Counted from the first letter of the stretch, positions 7,394 through 15,406 are shown. The stretch is 64,000 bases of DNA from Neobacillus muris (GCF_943193175.1 NZ_CALPDF010000009.1:60099-124098); one strand, 5' to 3'. The notes: generated by a model not told the origin, from the sequence alone. A program made the numbers and translations.

Positions 7394-9376
7394 CTATGCC
7401 ACCTCTTTGCGCACCCCAGTATACCTCGGGGTGACATTTCCATATTTCCCATTCCATATCGCAAAAAGTGCACCTATGACAATCATGAAGGATCCAATCC
7501 ACAACCAATTCATCATAGGGTTTATTTTAACAACGAAAGTCGCCTTTCCGTCATCCTCCCATGCGCTTAAGACAATGTATAGGTCCTCTTTCACGGACGA
7601 GATGATCGCCACCTCAGAAGAGGGCTGGTCCCAGTTGCCATAAAAAACTTTTTCCGGCTGATAGGTTCCTAGTTTTTCACCGTTCTTAAATACAGTCACA
7701 TCCGCGTATACGATATCATTGATTCCTTCTTTTTTCTGATCAAGACGTTCATAGTTGAGCCGGTAATCACCTAGTTCTATTGAGCCGCCTAGTGGTACTG
7801 TTTTCATGGTCTCTACATCATAATTTTGGGAGCCGATAATTCCCATGGCAATAAAAGCAATTCCCAAGTGGACCAAATATCCGCCATACCGGCGGCGATT
7901 GCGGATCATTAACCGATATAAAGCAACAAGCGGCCTTTCCTTGGTCATTTTTCTTCGGGCCTTAACCCCTCGGTAGAATTCCAAGAAATGGGTGACCAGC
8001 AAGAGACTAATGATCCCATATCCAATTACAGCCCATGCTTTATGCATTCCCAAGGCAATCATTAAGGCCATGGCGATCACAGCAAGGATGGCAGGAATCA
8101 AAAAGTTTTTTCTAAGGTTTTTGACGGTGGATTTTTGCCAGGCAAGCATAGGACAAACCGCCATTACAAACATCATCGATAATAAAATTGGCGCCTCAAC
8201 TTTGTTGAAAAATGGAAGACCTACGGTAACTTTTGTTCCTCGAACAGCTTCTGAAACCAGCGGAAAAATTGTTCCCCAGAATACAGCAAAAGCGGCGCCG
8301 ACAAGCAGAAGATTGTTCACCAGGAAGCTGCTTTCTTTTGAAACGAGCGATTGGAATTCACCGGCACTTCGTTTTAACAAATTGTAACGGCTCATTAACA
8401 CATAAAGCCCGCCAATAACGGCAATAGCCATAAAGATTAAGAAATATAAACCGAGATTGGAGTTACTAAAAGCATGGACACTTGTTAGTACACCGCTTCT
8501 TACTAAGAAAGTGCCGAACAAGGTTAAGGCATAGGATACAATAATCAAACTGATGTTCCAAACCTTCAGCATATTCTTCCGTTCCTGAATCATGACAGAG
8601 TGCAGGAAGGCTGTGGCTGTCAACCATGGCATAAATGAGGCATTTTCAACTGGATCCCATGCCCAATATCCGCCCCAGCCAAGCTCTACATAAGCCCATT
8701 GGCCGCCAAAAATATTTCCAAGGCTTAAAAATAACCAGGCAACAATAGTCCAGCGTCTAGTCATTTTGATCCAGAAGTCATCAGCATTTTTCAAAATCAG
8801 CGCTGCCATGGCAAAGGCAAACGGCACTGCAAGACCTACATACCCGAGATAGAGAGTGACCGGGTGGATAATCATTCCCGGGTTTTGCAGCATTGGATTC
8901 AAACCTTTTCCCTCTGCCGGAATGGTGTCTAATAATACGAATGGCTTTGCCACAAATGCCAAGATGATAAAGAAGAATACAGCATTCGCCATAAGTATGG
9001 CAGAGATATAAGGAATCATTGGATTCCCTTTCATTTTTCTTGAAAAAGCAATCATGACGGCATAAAGAGTTAAGAAGAACGTCCACAGCAATAAAGAACC
9101 TGCGTTGCCAGCCCATAGAGCTGTTAGTTTATAAATGAGCGGCAGTTCACTGCTCGTATAGTCTGTGACATATTCATACTGGAACTGTGATGTTCCCAGG
9201 AGATAGAATAATGACAGCATGGCCATTGAAGCACAAATCAATAAGGCAAGCATTCCGCCTTTTCCGCTGTTAACCATCTTTTGATTCTTCGTGCTGATGC
9301 CTAGAGTGATGATAAGCAGTGAGAATACTGCAAGCGCTAATCCTAAATAGATCGTTGCGTTTGAGAATAGATACAT
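7394..9376 (-). CDS. ccmF: Cytochrome c heme lyase subunit CcmF
   Basis: A 660-residue polytopic membrane protein with the WWD signature WGGYWAWDPVEN at residues 234-245 and conserved histidines in MIIHPVTLYLGY, ATAFLHSVM and TSVHAFS, the ligand region for heme. This is the core of the System I heme lyase that joins heme to apocytochrome CxxCH. A large extracytoplasmic loop precedes the last helix. The length is typical for the family. It lies between ccmE and ccmH in one operon. No truncation is seen. Confidence 0.96.
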   Translation of the reverse strand: MYLFSNATIYLGLALAVFSLLIITLGISTKNQKMVNSGKGGMLALLICASMAMLSLFYLLGTSQFQYEYVTDYTSSELPLIYKLTALWAGNAGSLLLWTFFLTLYAVMIAFSRKMKGNPMIPYISAILMANAVFFFIILAFVAKPFVLLDTIPAEGKGLNPMLQNPGMIIHPVTLYLGYVGLAVPFAFAMAALILKNADDFWIKMTRRWTIVAWLFLSLGNIFGGQWAYVELGWGGYWAWDPVENASFMPWLTATAFLHSVMIQERKNMLKVWNISLIIVSYALTLFGTFLVRSGVLTSVHAFSNSNLGLYFLIFMAIAVIGGLYVLMSRYNLLKRSAGEFQSLVSKESSFLVNNLLLVGAAFAVFWGTIFPLVSEAVRGTKVTVGLPFFNKVEAPILLSMMFVMAVCPMLAWQKSTVKNLRKNFLIPAILAVIAMALMIALGMHKAWAVIGYGIISLLLVTHFLEFYRGVKARRKMTKERPLVALYRLMIRNRRRYGGYLVHLGIAFIAMGIIGSQNYDVETMKTVPLGGSIELGDYRLNYERLDQKKEGINDIVYADVTVFKNGEKLGTYQPEKVFYGNWDQPSSEVAIISSVKEDLYIVLSAWEDDGKATFVVKINPMMNWLWIGSFMIVIGALFAIWNGKYGNVTPRYTGVRKEVA

Positions 9377-9401
9377 TTGGTCACCTTCTAAAGTTATCCT
9401 T

Positions 9402-9854
9402 TTATTGTTCTTTCGGCGGCTGATTTAACTTGTCTTTGTGCGTCTCAGGATCATAATTTTTGATATCCTGACCTTCATATTTCGAAGGGCATCTTGTTTT
9501 GACGTTCTCTGCCACAAATGTGTCTTTTTTTGTTGGGGATCCCTCAAGAATCGTTATGACACCTTCTACAAAGTTGTCTGGTTTCGTCCCATTGTAAATG
9601 ACATGCATCAGATTCCCATCGTTATCCTTCACATCAAATTTCAATTCAATTTTATCCGGGTCCCATTTGATCGAGTCTTCAATTAATAATCCTTCCACCG
9701 TAACAAAATCATCTTTATGCTGGTCTTGGGTGGCCAAAAGCTTGTCTAACGTTAATTCCACTCCGCTCGAACCTGGAGTGGCAGCCATCAGGAGGAATAC
9801 AATGGCCCCTGCAATAATAAATCCGCCAATGATGACAAGCGTATTTTTCTTCAT
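9402..9854 (-). CDS. ccmE: Heme chaperone CcmE, cysteine (CxxxY) type
   Basis: A 150-residue periplasm-facing chaperone: N-terminal membrane anchor (residues 5-25) and an OB-fold domain (about 33-120). The heme-binding motif here is CPSKY (Cys122, Tyr126), whereas most bacterial CcmE have HxxxY. The Cys variant is known from archaea and some sulfate reducers. ATG at 9852-9854 follows GAGGTG by 6 bases; a GTG three codons upstream is part of that ribosome site. CcmE receives heme from CcmC and carries it to CcmF, which is the next gene. Confidence 0.92.
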   Translation of the reverse strand: MKKNTLVIIGGFIIAGAIVFLLMAATPGSSGVELTLDKLLATQDQHKDDFVTVEGLLIEDSIKWDPDKIELKFDVKDNDGNLMHVIYNGTKPDNFVEGVITILEGSPTKKDTFVAENVKTRCPSKYEGQDIKNYDPETHKDKLNQPPKEQ

Positions 9855-9869
9855 TCTGCTCACCTCACA

Positions 9870-10931
9870 TTAGATTAACTTTTTCATTTCCTCTTCATAG
9901 GTGTCTTGGTCTATTTTTCCTGTAAGAAGCTTTTTTCGGAGTTCCTTTTTTTCTTCTGAATGATCTTGCTTGTTGTCTTTTTTTGCCGCAGCCTGTTTTT
10001 TGGGAGTCTGCTTGTTTGAGTTTGATCTTGCAGTCTTCGCCATACTTTGAGAATTTGCTTTTAACCCCAAATATACAAATATTCCAGCAATGATAAGGGC
10101 AATCCCGATGATGGAAGCACCGCCAATTCCAATGAGGGGCTTATTGGAACTGCCCGATTTGCTGCCGCTTGCAATCTGGTCGGTAGCTGTACCATTCACC
10201 CCTTCGTGATTTTCATCATTTGGGGGATCCAGCTTGCTAATAGCCTCCATGGATGATTCGGTTCCATCTTTTTTGTAGGAGAAAGAATATTTTAGCGGCT
10301 CACCAATTTTCACATTGCTGTATTGATAAAAGTAGAGCTCCTCTCCATAATCATCCTTGGAGGTTTCCTGTGCTTTAGGCTCCATTTGGATATCCGACGC
10401 ATTCATAGGGGCATAATAAACAATGTCCAACTGCTCAATTTCCGCATTATTCTTAAGCTCATATGTAAAGGTCTTGCTGTCTTTTACCTCAATCGTTTGG
10501 GTGTAGTACTCAATGACAAATTCATATGTTTCATTGTTCTTAATTGGGTTTGACGGTTTCCAGGAAATGATCCCTTTTTCTTTGTCAACATCATAGGGGC
10601 GCTGCACTTCAGGCTGATCAGTTTCTGGGAAGTCAGCCACTAAAATGGCCTCAAAGCCTTTATCGTTGGCTGGCACGGGAATTTCAATCTTTCCATCATA
10701 ATCTTGGCCGCTGTTATTTGTAATAGTTCCATACTGGCTGATTAATAAGGATGGGATGTCCCGTGATTCCCAGTCCTCAGGATAGTCAAACTCCGGCATT
10801 ATTTGAATCTGCATGGATTTAAAGGGAAACTTATCCGCTTGAAATGCAGATTCTGCATAGGCCTTTGGAGTGATAAAGCCGGTTAAAAATAAACCGATTA
10901 CCAAAAAAGCAGCAAACCTTCTCTTTCGCAT
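9870..10931 (-). CDS. Membrane-anchored extracytoplasmic protein, first gene of the ccm operon
   Basis: A 353-residue protein of unknown function. Signal peptide (residues 4-26, ending KAYAE), an extracytoplasmic beta-sandwich-like domain (about 30-230) with phrases such as QYGTITNNSGQDYDG and VIEYYTQTIEV, a low-complexity Ser/Gly linker, a membrane helix (about 264-285), a Lys/Gln/Ala-rich cytoplasmic stretch, and a C-terminal motif LLTGKIDQDTYEEEMKKL that looks like a SHOCT domain. ATG at 10929-10931 follows AAGGAGG. Same architecture as the 5510-6505 product. It could be an assembly factor for cytochrome maturation, but that is inference from the operon. Confidence 0.85.
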   Translation of the reverse strand: MRKRRFAAFLVIGLFLTGFITPKAYAESAFQADKFPFKSMQIQIMPEFDYPEDWESRDIPSLLISQYGTITNNSGQDYDGKIEIPVPANDKGFEAILVADFPETDQPEVQRPYDVDKEKGIISWKPSNPIKNNETYEFVIEYYTQTIEVKDSKTFTYELKNNAEIEQLDIVYYAPMNASDIQMEPKAQETSKDDYGEELYFYQYSNVKIGEPLKYSFSYKKDGTESSMEAISKLDPPNDENHEGVNGTATDQIASGSKSGSSNKPLIGIGGASIIGIALIIAGIFVYLGLKANSQSMAKTARSNSNKQTPKKQAAAKKDNKQDHSEEKKELRKKLLTGKIDQDTYEEEMKKLI

Positions 10932-11040
10932 AAAAATCCTCCTTGATTTGAAAACAACTGCAAAAATGTTAATGCTTTCCACTATAGTCCTCTTTGAAAT
11001 AAATATATTCTTTATCACGGCCTAACGGCAGAAACACTCT

Positions 11041-11104
11041 TGAACATTTTGTTAAAGGGCTGAAAACGTTACGTTTTCGACATAAAATAACCACAAAATG
11101 TTCA
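11041..11104. promoter_or_regulatory. Inverted pair of TGAACATTTTGT motifs upstream of the ccm operon
   Basis: TGAACATTTTGT lies at 11041-11052 and its exact reverse complement at 11093-11104, centres 52 bases apart. Both are in the leader/promoter region of the ccm operon. The same 12-mer occurs upstream of two copper-related genes in this window. The TTTTGTG edge resembles ResD boxes (TTTGTGAA). Likely an operator, regulator unknown. Confidence 0.5.
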
Positions 11105-11128
11105 TAATTCCATTTGAAATGGCCATAC

Positions 11129-11167
11129 AAAAAAACCGCTAAATCAACAGTTCATTCAGCGGTTTTT
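11129..11167 (-). terminator. Terminator after the diheme cytochrome c gene
   Basis: AAAAACCGCT pairs with AGCGGTTTTT around an 18-base loop, with T-rich flanks. The stem overlaps the last codons of the cytochrome gene. It separates the selenoprotein-cytochrome unit from the ccm operon promoter. Confidence 0.8.
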
Positions 11168-11829
11168 GAAGGTGCATTATTCTGTTCTAAAGATCGGATA
11201 TAGCTCACAATGTCAGAAATGTCTTGCTTCCTCAGCTGACGGACTCCTTCTTGTCCTTTTAAGGAAGGTCCCATCCTCGTTTCTTCACGGCCATAAGCTG
11301 TATCAATCCAAATTTGAGAATCGGCAGTATCTTTTAAATATTGAGGGTTGGATAATGCCGGTCCCATTTTCAGGATGCCGGCTCCTGCCTCACCATGGCA
11401 GGAAAGGCAATATAAACTGTACAGTTTTTCCCCATTCTCAGGGCTGCCTGTTATGGATTTGGGAGCTTCAAGATCGATTTTCTCCGTCTGCCAATTTCTT
11501 ATGAATACGGTTAGATTTTTGATCTCTTTATCCGATAATCTTGGTCCATACGCCGGCATTGCGGTGCCTTCCCGGCCATGCTTTATATAGTTATACAAAT
11601 CTTGATCGGAAACAGAGTTTAAAAAATGCTGATTGTTTAGAGCCGTTCCAGCATTTTTCCCTTCACCTTTCCCTGTCTCGCCATGGCAAATAAGGCAGTT
11701 TTTGTTATAAACCTTTTCTCCAGCAGCTATTGCTTTGGAATTTTCGTTATCAAATAGGTTACTGTTTCCTATAGCAAAAACAATGCCAATCATAATCAAA
11801 ATATAGATTCCGATTAACAGTTTCTTCAT
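11152..11829 (-). CDS. Membrane-anchored diheme cytochrome c
   Basis: A 225-residue protein with an N-terminal membrane anchor (residues 3-20) and two class I cytochrome c domains in tandem, each with a heme site: CLICH (about residue 45) and CLSCH (about 141). Distal methionines are likely in AMPAYG and RMGPSL. It sits outside the membrane and carries electrons, perhaps to a terminal oxidase or reductase encoded elsewhere. The ribosome site AAGGAG overlaps the TAA of the upstream selenoprotein gene, so the two are co-transcribed. As a c-type cytochrome next to ccm genes it is a likely client of that machinery. Confidence 0.92.
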   Translation of the reverse strand: MKKLLIGIYILIMIGIVFAIGNSNLFDNENSKAIAAGEKVYNKNCLICHGETGKGEGKNAGTALNNQHFLNSVSDQDLYNYIKHGREGTAMPAYGPRLSDKEIKNLTVFIRNWQTEKIDLEAPKSITGSPENGEKLYSLYCLSCHGEAGAGILKMGPALSNPQYLKDTADSQIWIDTAYGREETRMGPSLKGQEGVRQLRKQDISDIVSYIRSLEQNNAPSKTAE

Positions 11830-11839
11830 GGGTCACTCC

Positions 11840-12286
11840 TTATTTTGGCTCAGGTGTTGGAGTTGGTTCCCCAAAATCTTCATATTTTTTGGTTATTAAG
11901 TCGTAAATTTTCGCTGGGCTTTTTCCGCTAAGATTCATGTCGATCGCCTCCCGGGCGATATCTACACAAACATCTCAGGCTATACCCATAGAGTCCCATT
12001 CTTCAACAGCGTTGTCCTCGCCAAAATGATCAATGAAGCAGTCTAAATTGCTTTTATGGCCATCGGAAACATAACAGCCGCAATAGCAGGGAACCCCCGC
12101 TACAACCTCTGGGTAGTTAGAAACCATTTTATAGGTTTCTTGAACTTTTTCCGGAGCATTTAAAACATAATCAGGAAGCGGTGCATGTTTTTTATCAAGC
12201 TTTGTATTAGCCTTATTCGAGCTGCAGGCAGCTGCAATCAGCACTATTGCCAGGCATAGCACCATTAGAGAAGAAAGCTTTTTCAT
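11840..12286 (-). CDS. PCYCGC-family lipoprotein, probable selenoprotein (in-frame UGA = Sec104)
   Basis: Conventional reading stops at TGA (11975-11977) after EEWDSMGIA. The same frame stays open for 44 more codons (DVCVDIAREAIDMNLSGK, later ending PTPTPEPK) to a TAA at 11840-11842. The continuation is the normal C-terminus of the PCYCGC family, where the position of the TGA is the first Cys of a CxxC. Read through as selenocysteine the protein has 148 residues: signal peptide with a lipobox-like AAAC (Cys21), PCYCGC at 66-71, Cys83, and U104-D-V-C107. ATG 12284-12286 has GAGGTGAT 7 bases upstream. A SECIS-like hairpin follows the UGA. Function unknown; a thiol/selenol redox or metal role is inferred. 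A nonsense mutation or sequencing error is the alternative. Confidence 0.85.
11933..11971 (-). promoter_or_regulatory. Bacterial SECIS-like hairpin downstream of the in-frame UGA
   Basis: In the mRNA a 6-bp upper stem AUCGCC/GGCGAU (11954-11959 with 11943-11948) closes a 5-base loop CGGGA. The G at loop position 2 fits the guanosine expected in bacterial SECIS loops. The loop starts 21 nt after the UGA, within the known 16-37 nt range. Below a two-base bulge (UA at 11960-11961) a lower stem of nine pairs plus one mismatch extends to 11971, three bases from the UGA. Pairing was traced by hand. Confidence 0.75.
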
Positions 12287-12398
12287 CAGTAGTATCACCT
12301 CTTTGCTCTAGGTTTGTTTACGACTTCATTTTAGCAAATATGTTTTCTTGAAAAGGTTCGTAAATCTTACTATTTGGTGAAGTTTTTAATTTGTCCAT

Positions 12399-12438
12399 AA
12401 AAAAAACACCTAATCCTCATGTGAAGATTAGGCGTTTT
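12399..12438 (-). terminator. Terminator after efp
   Basis: ACACCTAATC pairs with GATTAGGCGT (one mismatch-type pair) around a 9-base loop, with T runs on both sides. It follows the efp stop on the minus strand and lies upstream of the selenoprotein gene. Confidence 0.8.
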
Positions 12439-12446
12439 TCTGCATA

Positions 12447-13004
12447 TTAAGCTCTTGATACATAGGTACCGTCTGCAGTATTGATAATTAAACGGTCTCC
12501 TTGATTAACAAAGAATGGAACTTGTACGACAAGGCCTGTTTCTACAGTAGCAGGTTTAGTTCCGCCTGATGCTGTATCTCCTTTAATGCCAGGCTCTGTA
12601 TCTGTTACTTCCAATTCCACTGTATTTGGCAATTCTACACCTAGTGTCTCGCCTTGGAACATCATGATATGAACTTCCATGTTTTCCTTTAAGAATTTCA
12701 ATTCATATTCAATGCTTGCTGCCGGCAGTTCTACCTGCTCATAAGATTCCATATCCATAAATACGTGCTGGTCACCGCTTGCGTATAGATATTGCATCTT
12801 ACGATTATCAATTTGCGCTTTTTCTACTTTTTCACCCGCACGGAATGTTTTTTCTTGAATGGCACCAGTCCGCAGGTTACGTAGTTTGGAGCGGACAAAT
12901 GCAGCTCCTTTGCCTGGCTTTACGTGTTGGAAATCGATAACGCGCCAAATGCCGCCATCCACTTCAATGGTTAATCCGGTACGGAAATCGTTAACTGAAA
13001 TCAT
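12447..13004 (-). CDS. efp: Translation elongation factor P
   Basis: A 185-residue EF-P, which binds between the P and E sites of the ribosome and relieves stalling at polyproline. The modified loop [11 protein letters not shown] has Lys32 at the tip, the residue that carries 5-aminopentanol in B. subtilis. The C-terminal OB domains end with [11 protein letters not shown], as is usual. The ATG follows AGGAGG. It is downstream of papA on the same strand, as in B. subtilis. Confidence 0.98.
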   Translation of the reverse strand: MISVNDFRTGLTIEVDGGIWRVIDFQHVKPGKGAAFVRSKLRNLRTGAIQEKTFRAGEKVEKAQIDNRKMQYLYASGDQHVFMDMESYEQVELPAASIEYELKFLKENMEVHIMMFQGETLGVELPNTVELEVTDTEPGIKGDTASGGTKPATVETGLVVQVPFFVNQGDRLIINTADGTYVSRA

Positions 13005-13028
13005 GTTTAAAAAATCCTCCTAAATAAA

Positions 13029-14090
13029 TTACAATATTATAAGTTCTTTTGCAGAATGCGTAAGCGGTTCGTTTAGATCATTTGTAATGAGCAAATCATC
13101 TTCTATACGAACTCCTCCAAGACCCGGGACATAAATGCCTGGTTCATTTGTTACCACCATGCCAGGCACTAAAACGATATCTGATTTCATCGAAAGAGCA
13201 GGACCTTCATGAACCTCCAGACCAATCCCATGGCCAGTAGAATGTCCAAAATTGTCACCATAGCCTTTTGCAGTAATATAATCTCTTGTTAAGGCATCTG
13301 CCTGTTTACCAGTCATCCCCGGTTTGATTCCTTCCATCCCTCGGAGCTGTGCTTCTAAAACAATTTGATAAATTTCCTTCAGCTCTTCAGCCGGTTCACC
13401 TACTGCAATGGTCCTGGTAATATCCGAGACATACCCTTTATAATAGGCACCATAATCCATGGTCACCATATCACCTTTTTCAATGACTTTATCACTAGCC
13501 ACACCATGCGGCAGGGCAGACCTGACTCCGGAAGCAACAATCGTATCAAAGGAAGAAGAAGCGGCCCCGGCTTTTCTCATGAAAAATTCTAACTCATTCG
13601 CAACTTCAAGTTCAGTGACTCCTGGGCGGATAAAATCAAGAACATGTTTAAATGCAGCATCTGCAATGTCCGCAGCATCCTTTAATATCTTAATCTCTGC
13701 CTCGCTCTTAATCAAGCGTAACTTTTCAACTACACCAGAGATTGGGACAAGTTCAGCTGTTACTTCTTTTTCATATACTTTAAAGGAAGAGTAAGTTAAA
13801 AAATCCTCTTCCACTCCAAGCTTCTGAATCCCTAATTTTTTGGACTGCTCAGCCACTTCTTTAGGAATCGAATCAGAGTACTTAACAACTTCAAATCCTT
13901 CACATTGTTTAGACGCTTGTTCAATGTAACGAAAATCAGTTATAAACTGGGCCTTTTCTTCACTAATTAAAACGACCCCAGAGGATCCAGTGAAATTTGA
14001 TATGTAACGTCGGTTGTAAGGGCTTGTAATCAGAATTCCATCAATACCAAATGCGGCAAATTGCCCTCTAAGACTCTCTAATTTTCCCAA
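13029..14090 (-). CDS. papA: Xaa-Pro aminopeptidase (M24 family), YqhT/PapA
   Basis: A two-domain creatinase-fold aminopeptidase that removes N-terminal residues before proline. The metal ligands are seen in TMDYGAYYKGYVSDITRT (two Asp), GHSTGHGIGLEVHE (His), TNEPGIY (Glu) and GGVRIEDD (Glu). The frame is open to 14153, but a TTG at 14088-14090 gives 353 residues starting MGKLESLRGQF, the same length as B. subtilis YqhT, with AAAAGGAG about 11 bases upstream. It immediately precedes efp. Confidence 0.93.
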   Translation of the reverse strand: MGKLESLRGQFAAFGIDGILITSPYNRRYISNFTGSSGVVLISEEKAQFITDFRYIEQASKQCEGFEVVKYSDSIPKEVAEQSKKLGIQKLGVEEDFLTYSSFKVYEKEVTAELVPISGVVEKLRLIKSEAEIKILKDAADIADAAFKHVLDFIRPGVTELEVANELEFFMRKAGAASSSFDTIVASGVRSALPHGVASDKVIEKGDMVTMDYGAYYKGYVSDITRTIAVGEPAEELKEIYQIVLEAQLRGMEGIKPGMTGKQADALTRDYITAKGYGDNFGHSTGHGIGLEVHEGPALSMKSDIVLVPGMVVTNEPGIYVPGLGGVRIEDDLLITNDLNEPLTHSAKELIIL

Positions 14091-14158
14091 TGGTTTCCAC
14101 TCTCCTTTTGATCCACACAGATAAAAATATTTTATCACAACTATAGAAATCATACTAA

Positions 14159-14662
14159 TTAAATCTGCGGGGCCGCCTCTTTATCTAGGAGATTCCTGCT
14201 TTCATGCTCATATTGAATCGAGTAACCGATAAAGATTCCGTAAAGCGCAAATAAACAAATCGAGGTTATGACAGTATTGCGGCTGAGGTCAGTGATTTGC
14301 TTGATTCCTGGCAGCAAGGGATTTAAAACAAAATAGACGATCAGAAACAATATGAGCCCATAAGCCATGCCAACCCAAATGCCATTGAATTTTCTTAACA
14401 AAGCGAAATAGATAAACGATACACATACCGAAATAATCCCTAATAAAAGTATGGAAAGCATGGATCCCCCCCAGCCGTACTTCCAATCACCCGCCGCCCA
14501 TGGTTCTAAGATCCCATTTGGACGGATTTCAGTTAAATGAAAGAAATACGAAATGTACCAAATAGCACTCCAAAAGACTCCCCCAAACAGGCCAGTCCAA
14601 AACACCATTACTGGAAATGGCATAGCTTTTGGATAGTACTCTGCTTTACGTATTTTTGACAT
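14159..14662 (-). CDS. yqhR: YqhR family membrane protein
   Basis: A 167-residue integral membrane protein with about four hydrophobic segments and the N-terminal phrase KAMPFPVMVFWTGLFGGVFWS typical of YqhR. GGAGG precedes the ATG. Function is unknown. In B. subtilis yqhS (aroQ) lies between yqhR and yqhT; here papA follows directly, so aroQ is missing from this locus. Confidence 0.85.
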   Translation of the reverse strand: MSKIRKAEYYPKAMPFPVMVFWTGLFGGVFWSAIWYISYFFHLTEIRPNGILEPWAAGDWKYGWGGSMLSILLLGIISVCVSFIYFALLRKFNGIWVGMAYGLILFLIVYFVLNPLLPGIKQITDLSRNTVITSICLFALYGIFIGYSIQYEHESRNLLDKEAAPQI

Positions 14663-15025
14663 AAAAAAACCTCCAATTGGCGCGATTTTGATCCGAATCG
14701 TAACAACACTTGTTAACAGTATAGGAATAATATGCCCTTTGGACCCGGTACTTTTTCATAAAAAAATATTTTCACTCGAAATGCAAATTACCTGACATTT
14801 TATAGAGGTTTTTTGATTTTTCAAGTAGAATACATTTAAGTACATAGAGATTGCCAATTGTCTCTTATTCTTTGGCATGTTTCTGCTTGAATCATTAAAA
14901 TCTTAGGATTTTTATTGAAATTTGCACATGGACAGCGAAAAACGAATAAATTGTCTAAATCTTTCCTCTAAAGTGTTTAAAAGGATAAAAAATTGCTTAA
15001 GATGCTCTTAGGGAGGTGGCTTTAC
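14663..15025. other. Intergenic region, 363 bp, divergent promoters only
   Basis: No gene or structured RNA could be supported. It separates the divergent yqhR and yqhP genes and is AT-rich. It must hold both promoters. The B. subtilis equivalent of this gap contains yqhQ, of which no trace was noticed. Confidence 0.5.
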
Positions 15026-15406
15026 TTGAAAAATCGGACATCTGCTTTTATAATTGGGGGACTTTTTATCCTGGCTTTAATAGGGCTTTTCGGTTCATTT
15101 ACAGCAAATCCTGCTGGTTTTATTCAAAAAATTGCTGTTTTCGCATTAATTGGTTTACTGATTTTTTTCCTTGTTCGTCGGTTTTCAACTTCAAGCCCTC
15201 AAAAAAGGGAGCAGCGGGCATTTCTAAAAGCGGCTAAAAAATCCAAGAAACGACTGCAGCAAAAGAGCGGAGAGACTGCTTCAAAAAGTTCCACATTCGG
15301 CACGCTGGCAACCATTAAGAAAAATAAAACCAAAAAGAAGCCCCCTGCTCATCTCACCGTAATTGAAGGAAAAAAAAGCAAAAAGAAAAATCGAGCGTCA
15401 TTTTAG
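15026..15406 (+). CDS. yqhP: YqhP / SA1362 family small membrane protein
   Basis: A 126-residue protein with two membrane helices (about residues 5-25 and 32-50) and a very basic Lys-rich tail (KKSKKRLQQK, KKNKTKKK, KKSKKKNRASF). It starts at TTG 15026-15028 with a strong GGGAGGTGG upstream; an ATG further up at 14993 has no ribosome site. Function is unknown. It is convergent with the patatin gene and ends in a terminator. Confidence 0.8.
   Translation: MKNRTSAFIIGGLFILALIGLFGSFTANPAGFIQKIAVFALIGLLIFFLVRRFSTSSPQKREQRAFLKAAKKSKKRLQQKSGETASKSSTFGTLATIKKNKTKKKPPAHLTVIEGKKSKKKNRASF

Noticed and set aside
7394..9376. ResB/ResC-type (System II) reading of the ccm genes
   Set aside because: CcmE, CcmA, CcmB and a CcmF of 660 residues with WGGYWAWDPVEN are all present, which is System I.
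11975..12298. PCYCGC protein as a normal gene ending at the TGA
   Set aside because: The downstream frame stays open to exactly the next gene's ribosome site, carries the family's conserved C-terminus, and a SECIS-like hairpin follows the TGA. A plain pseudogene or error remains possible but is less likely.
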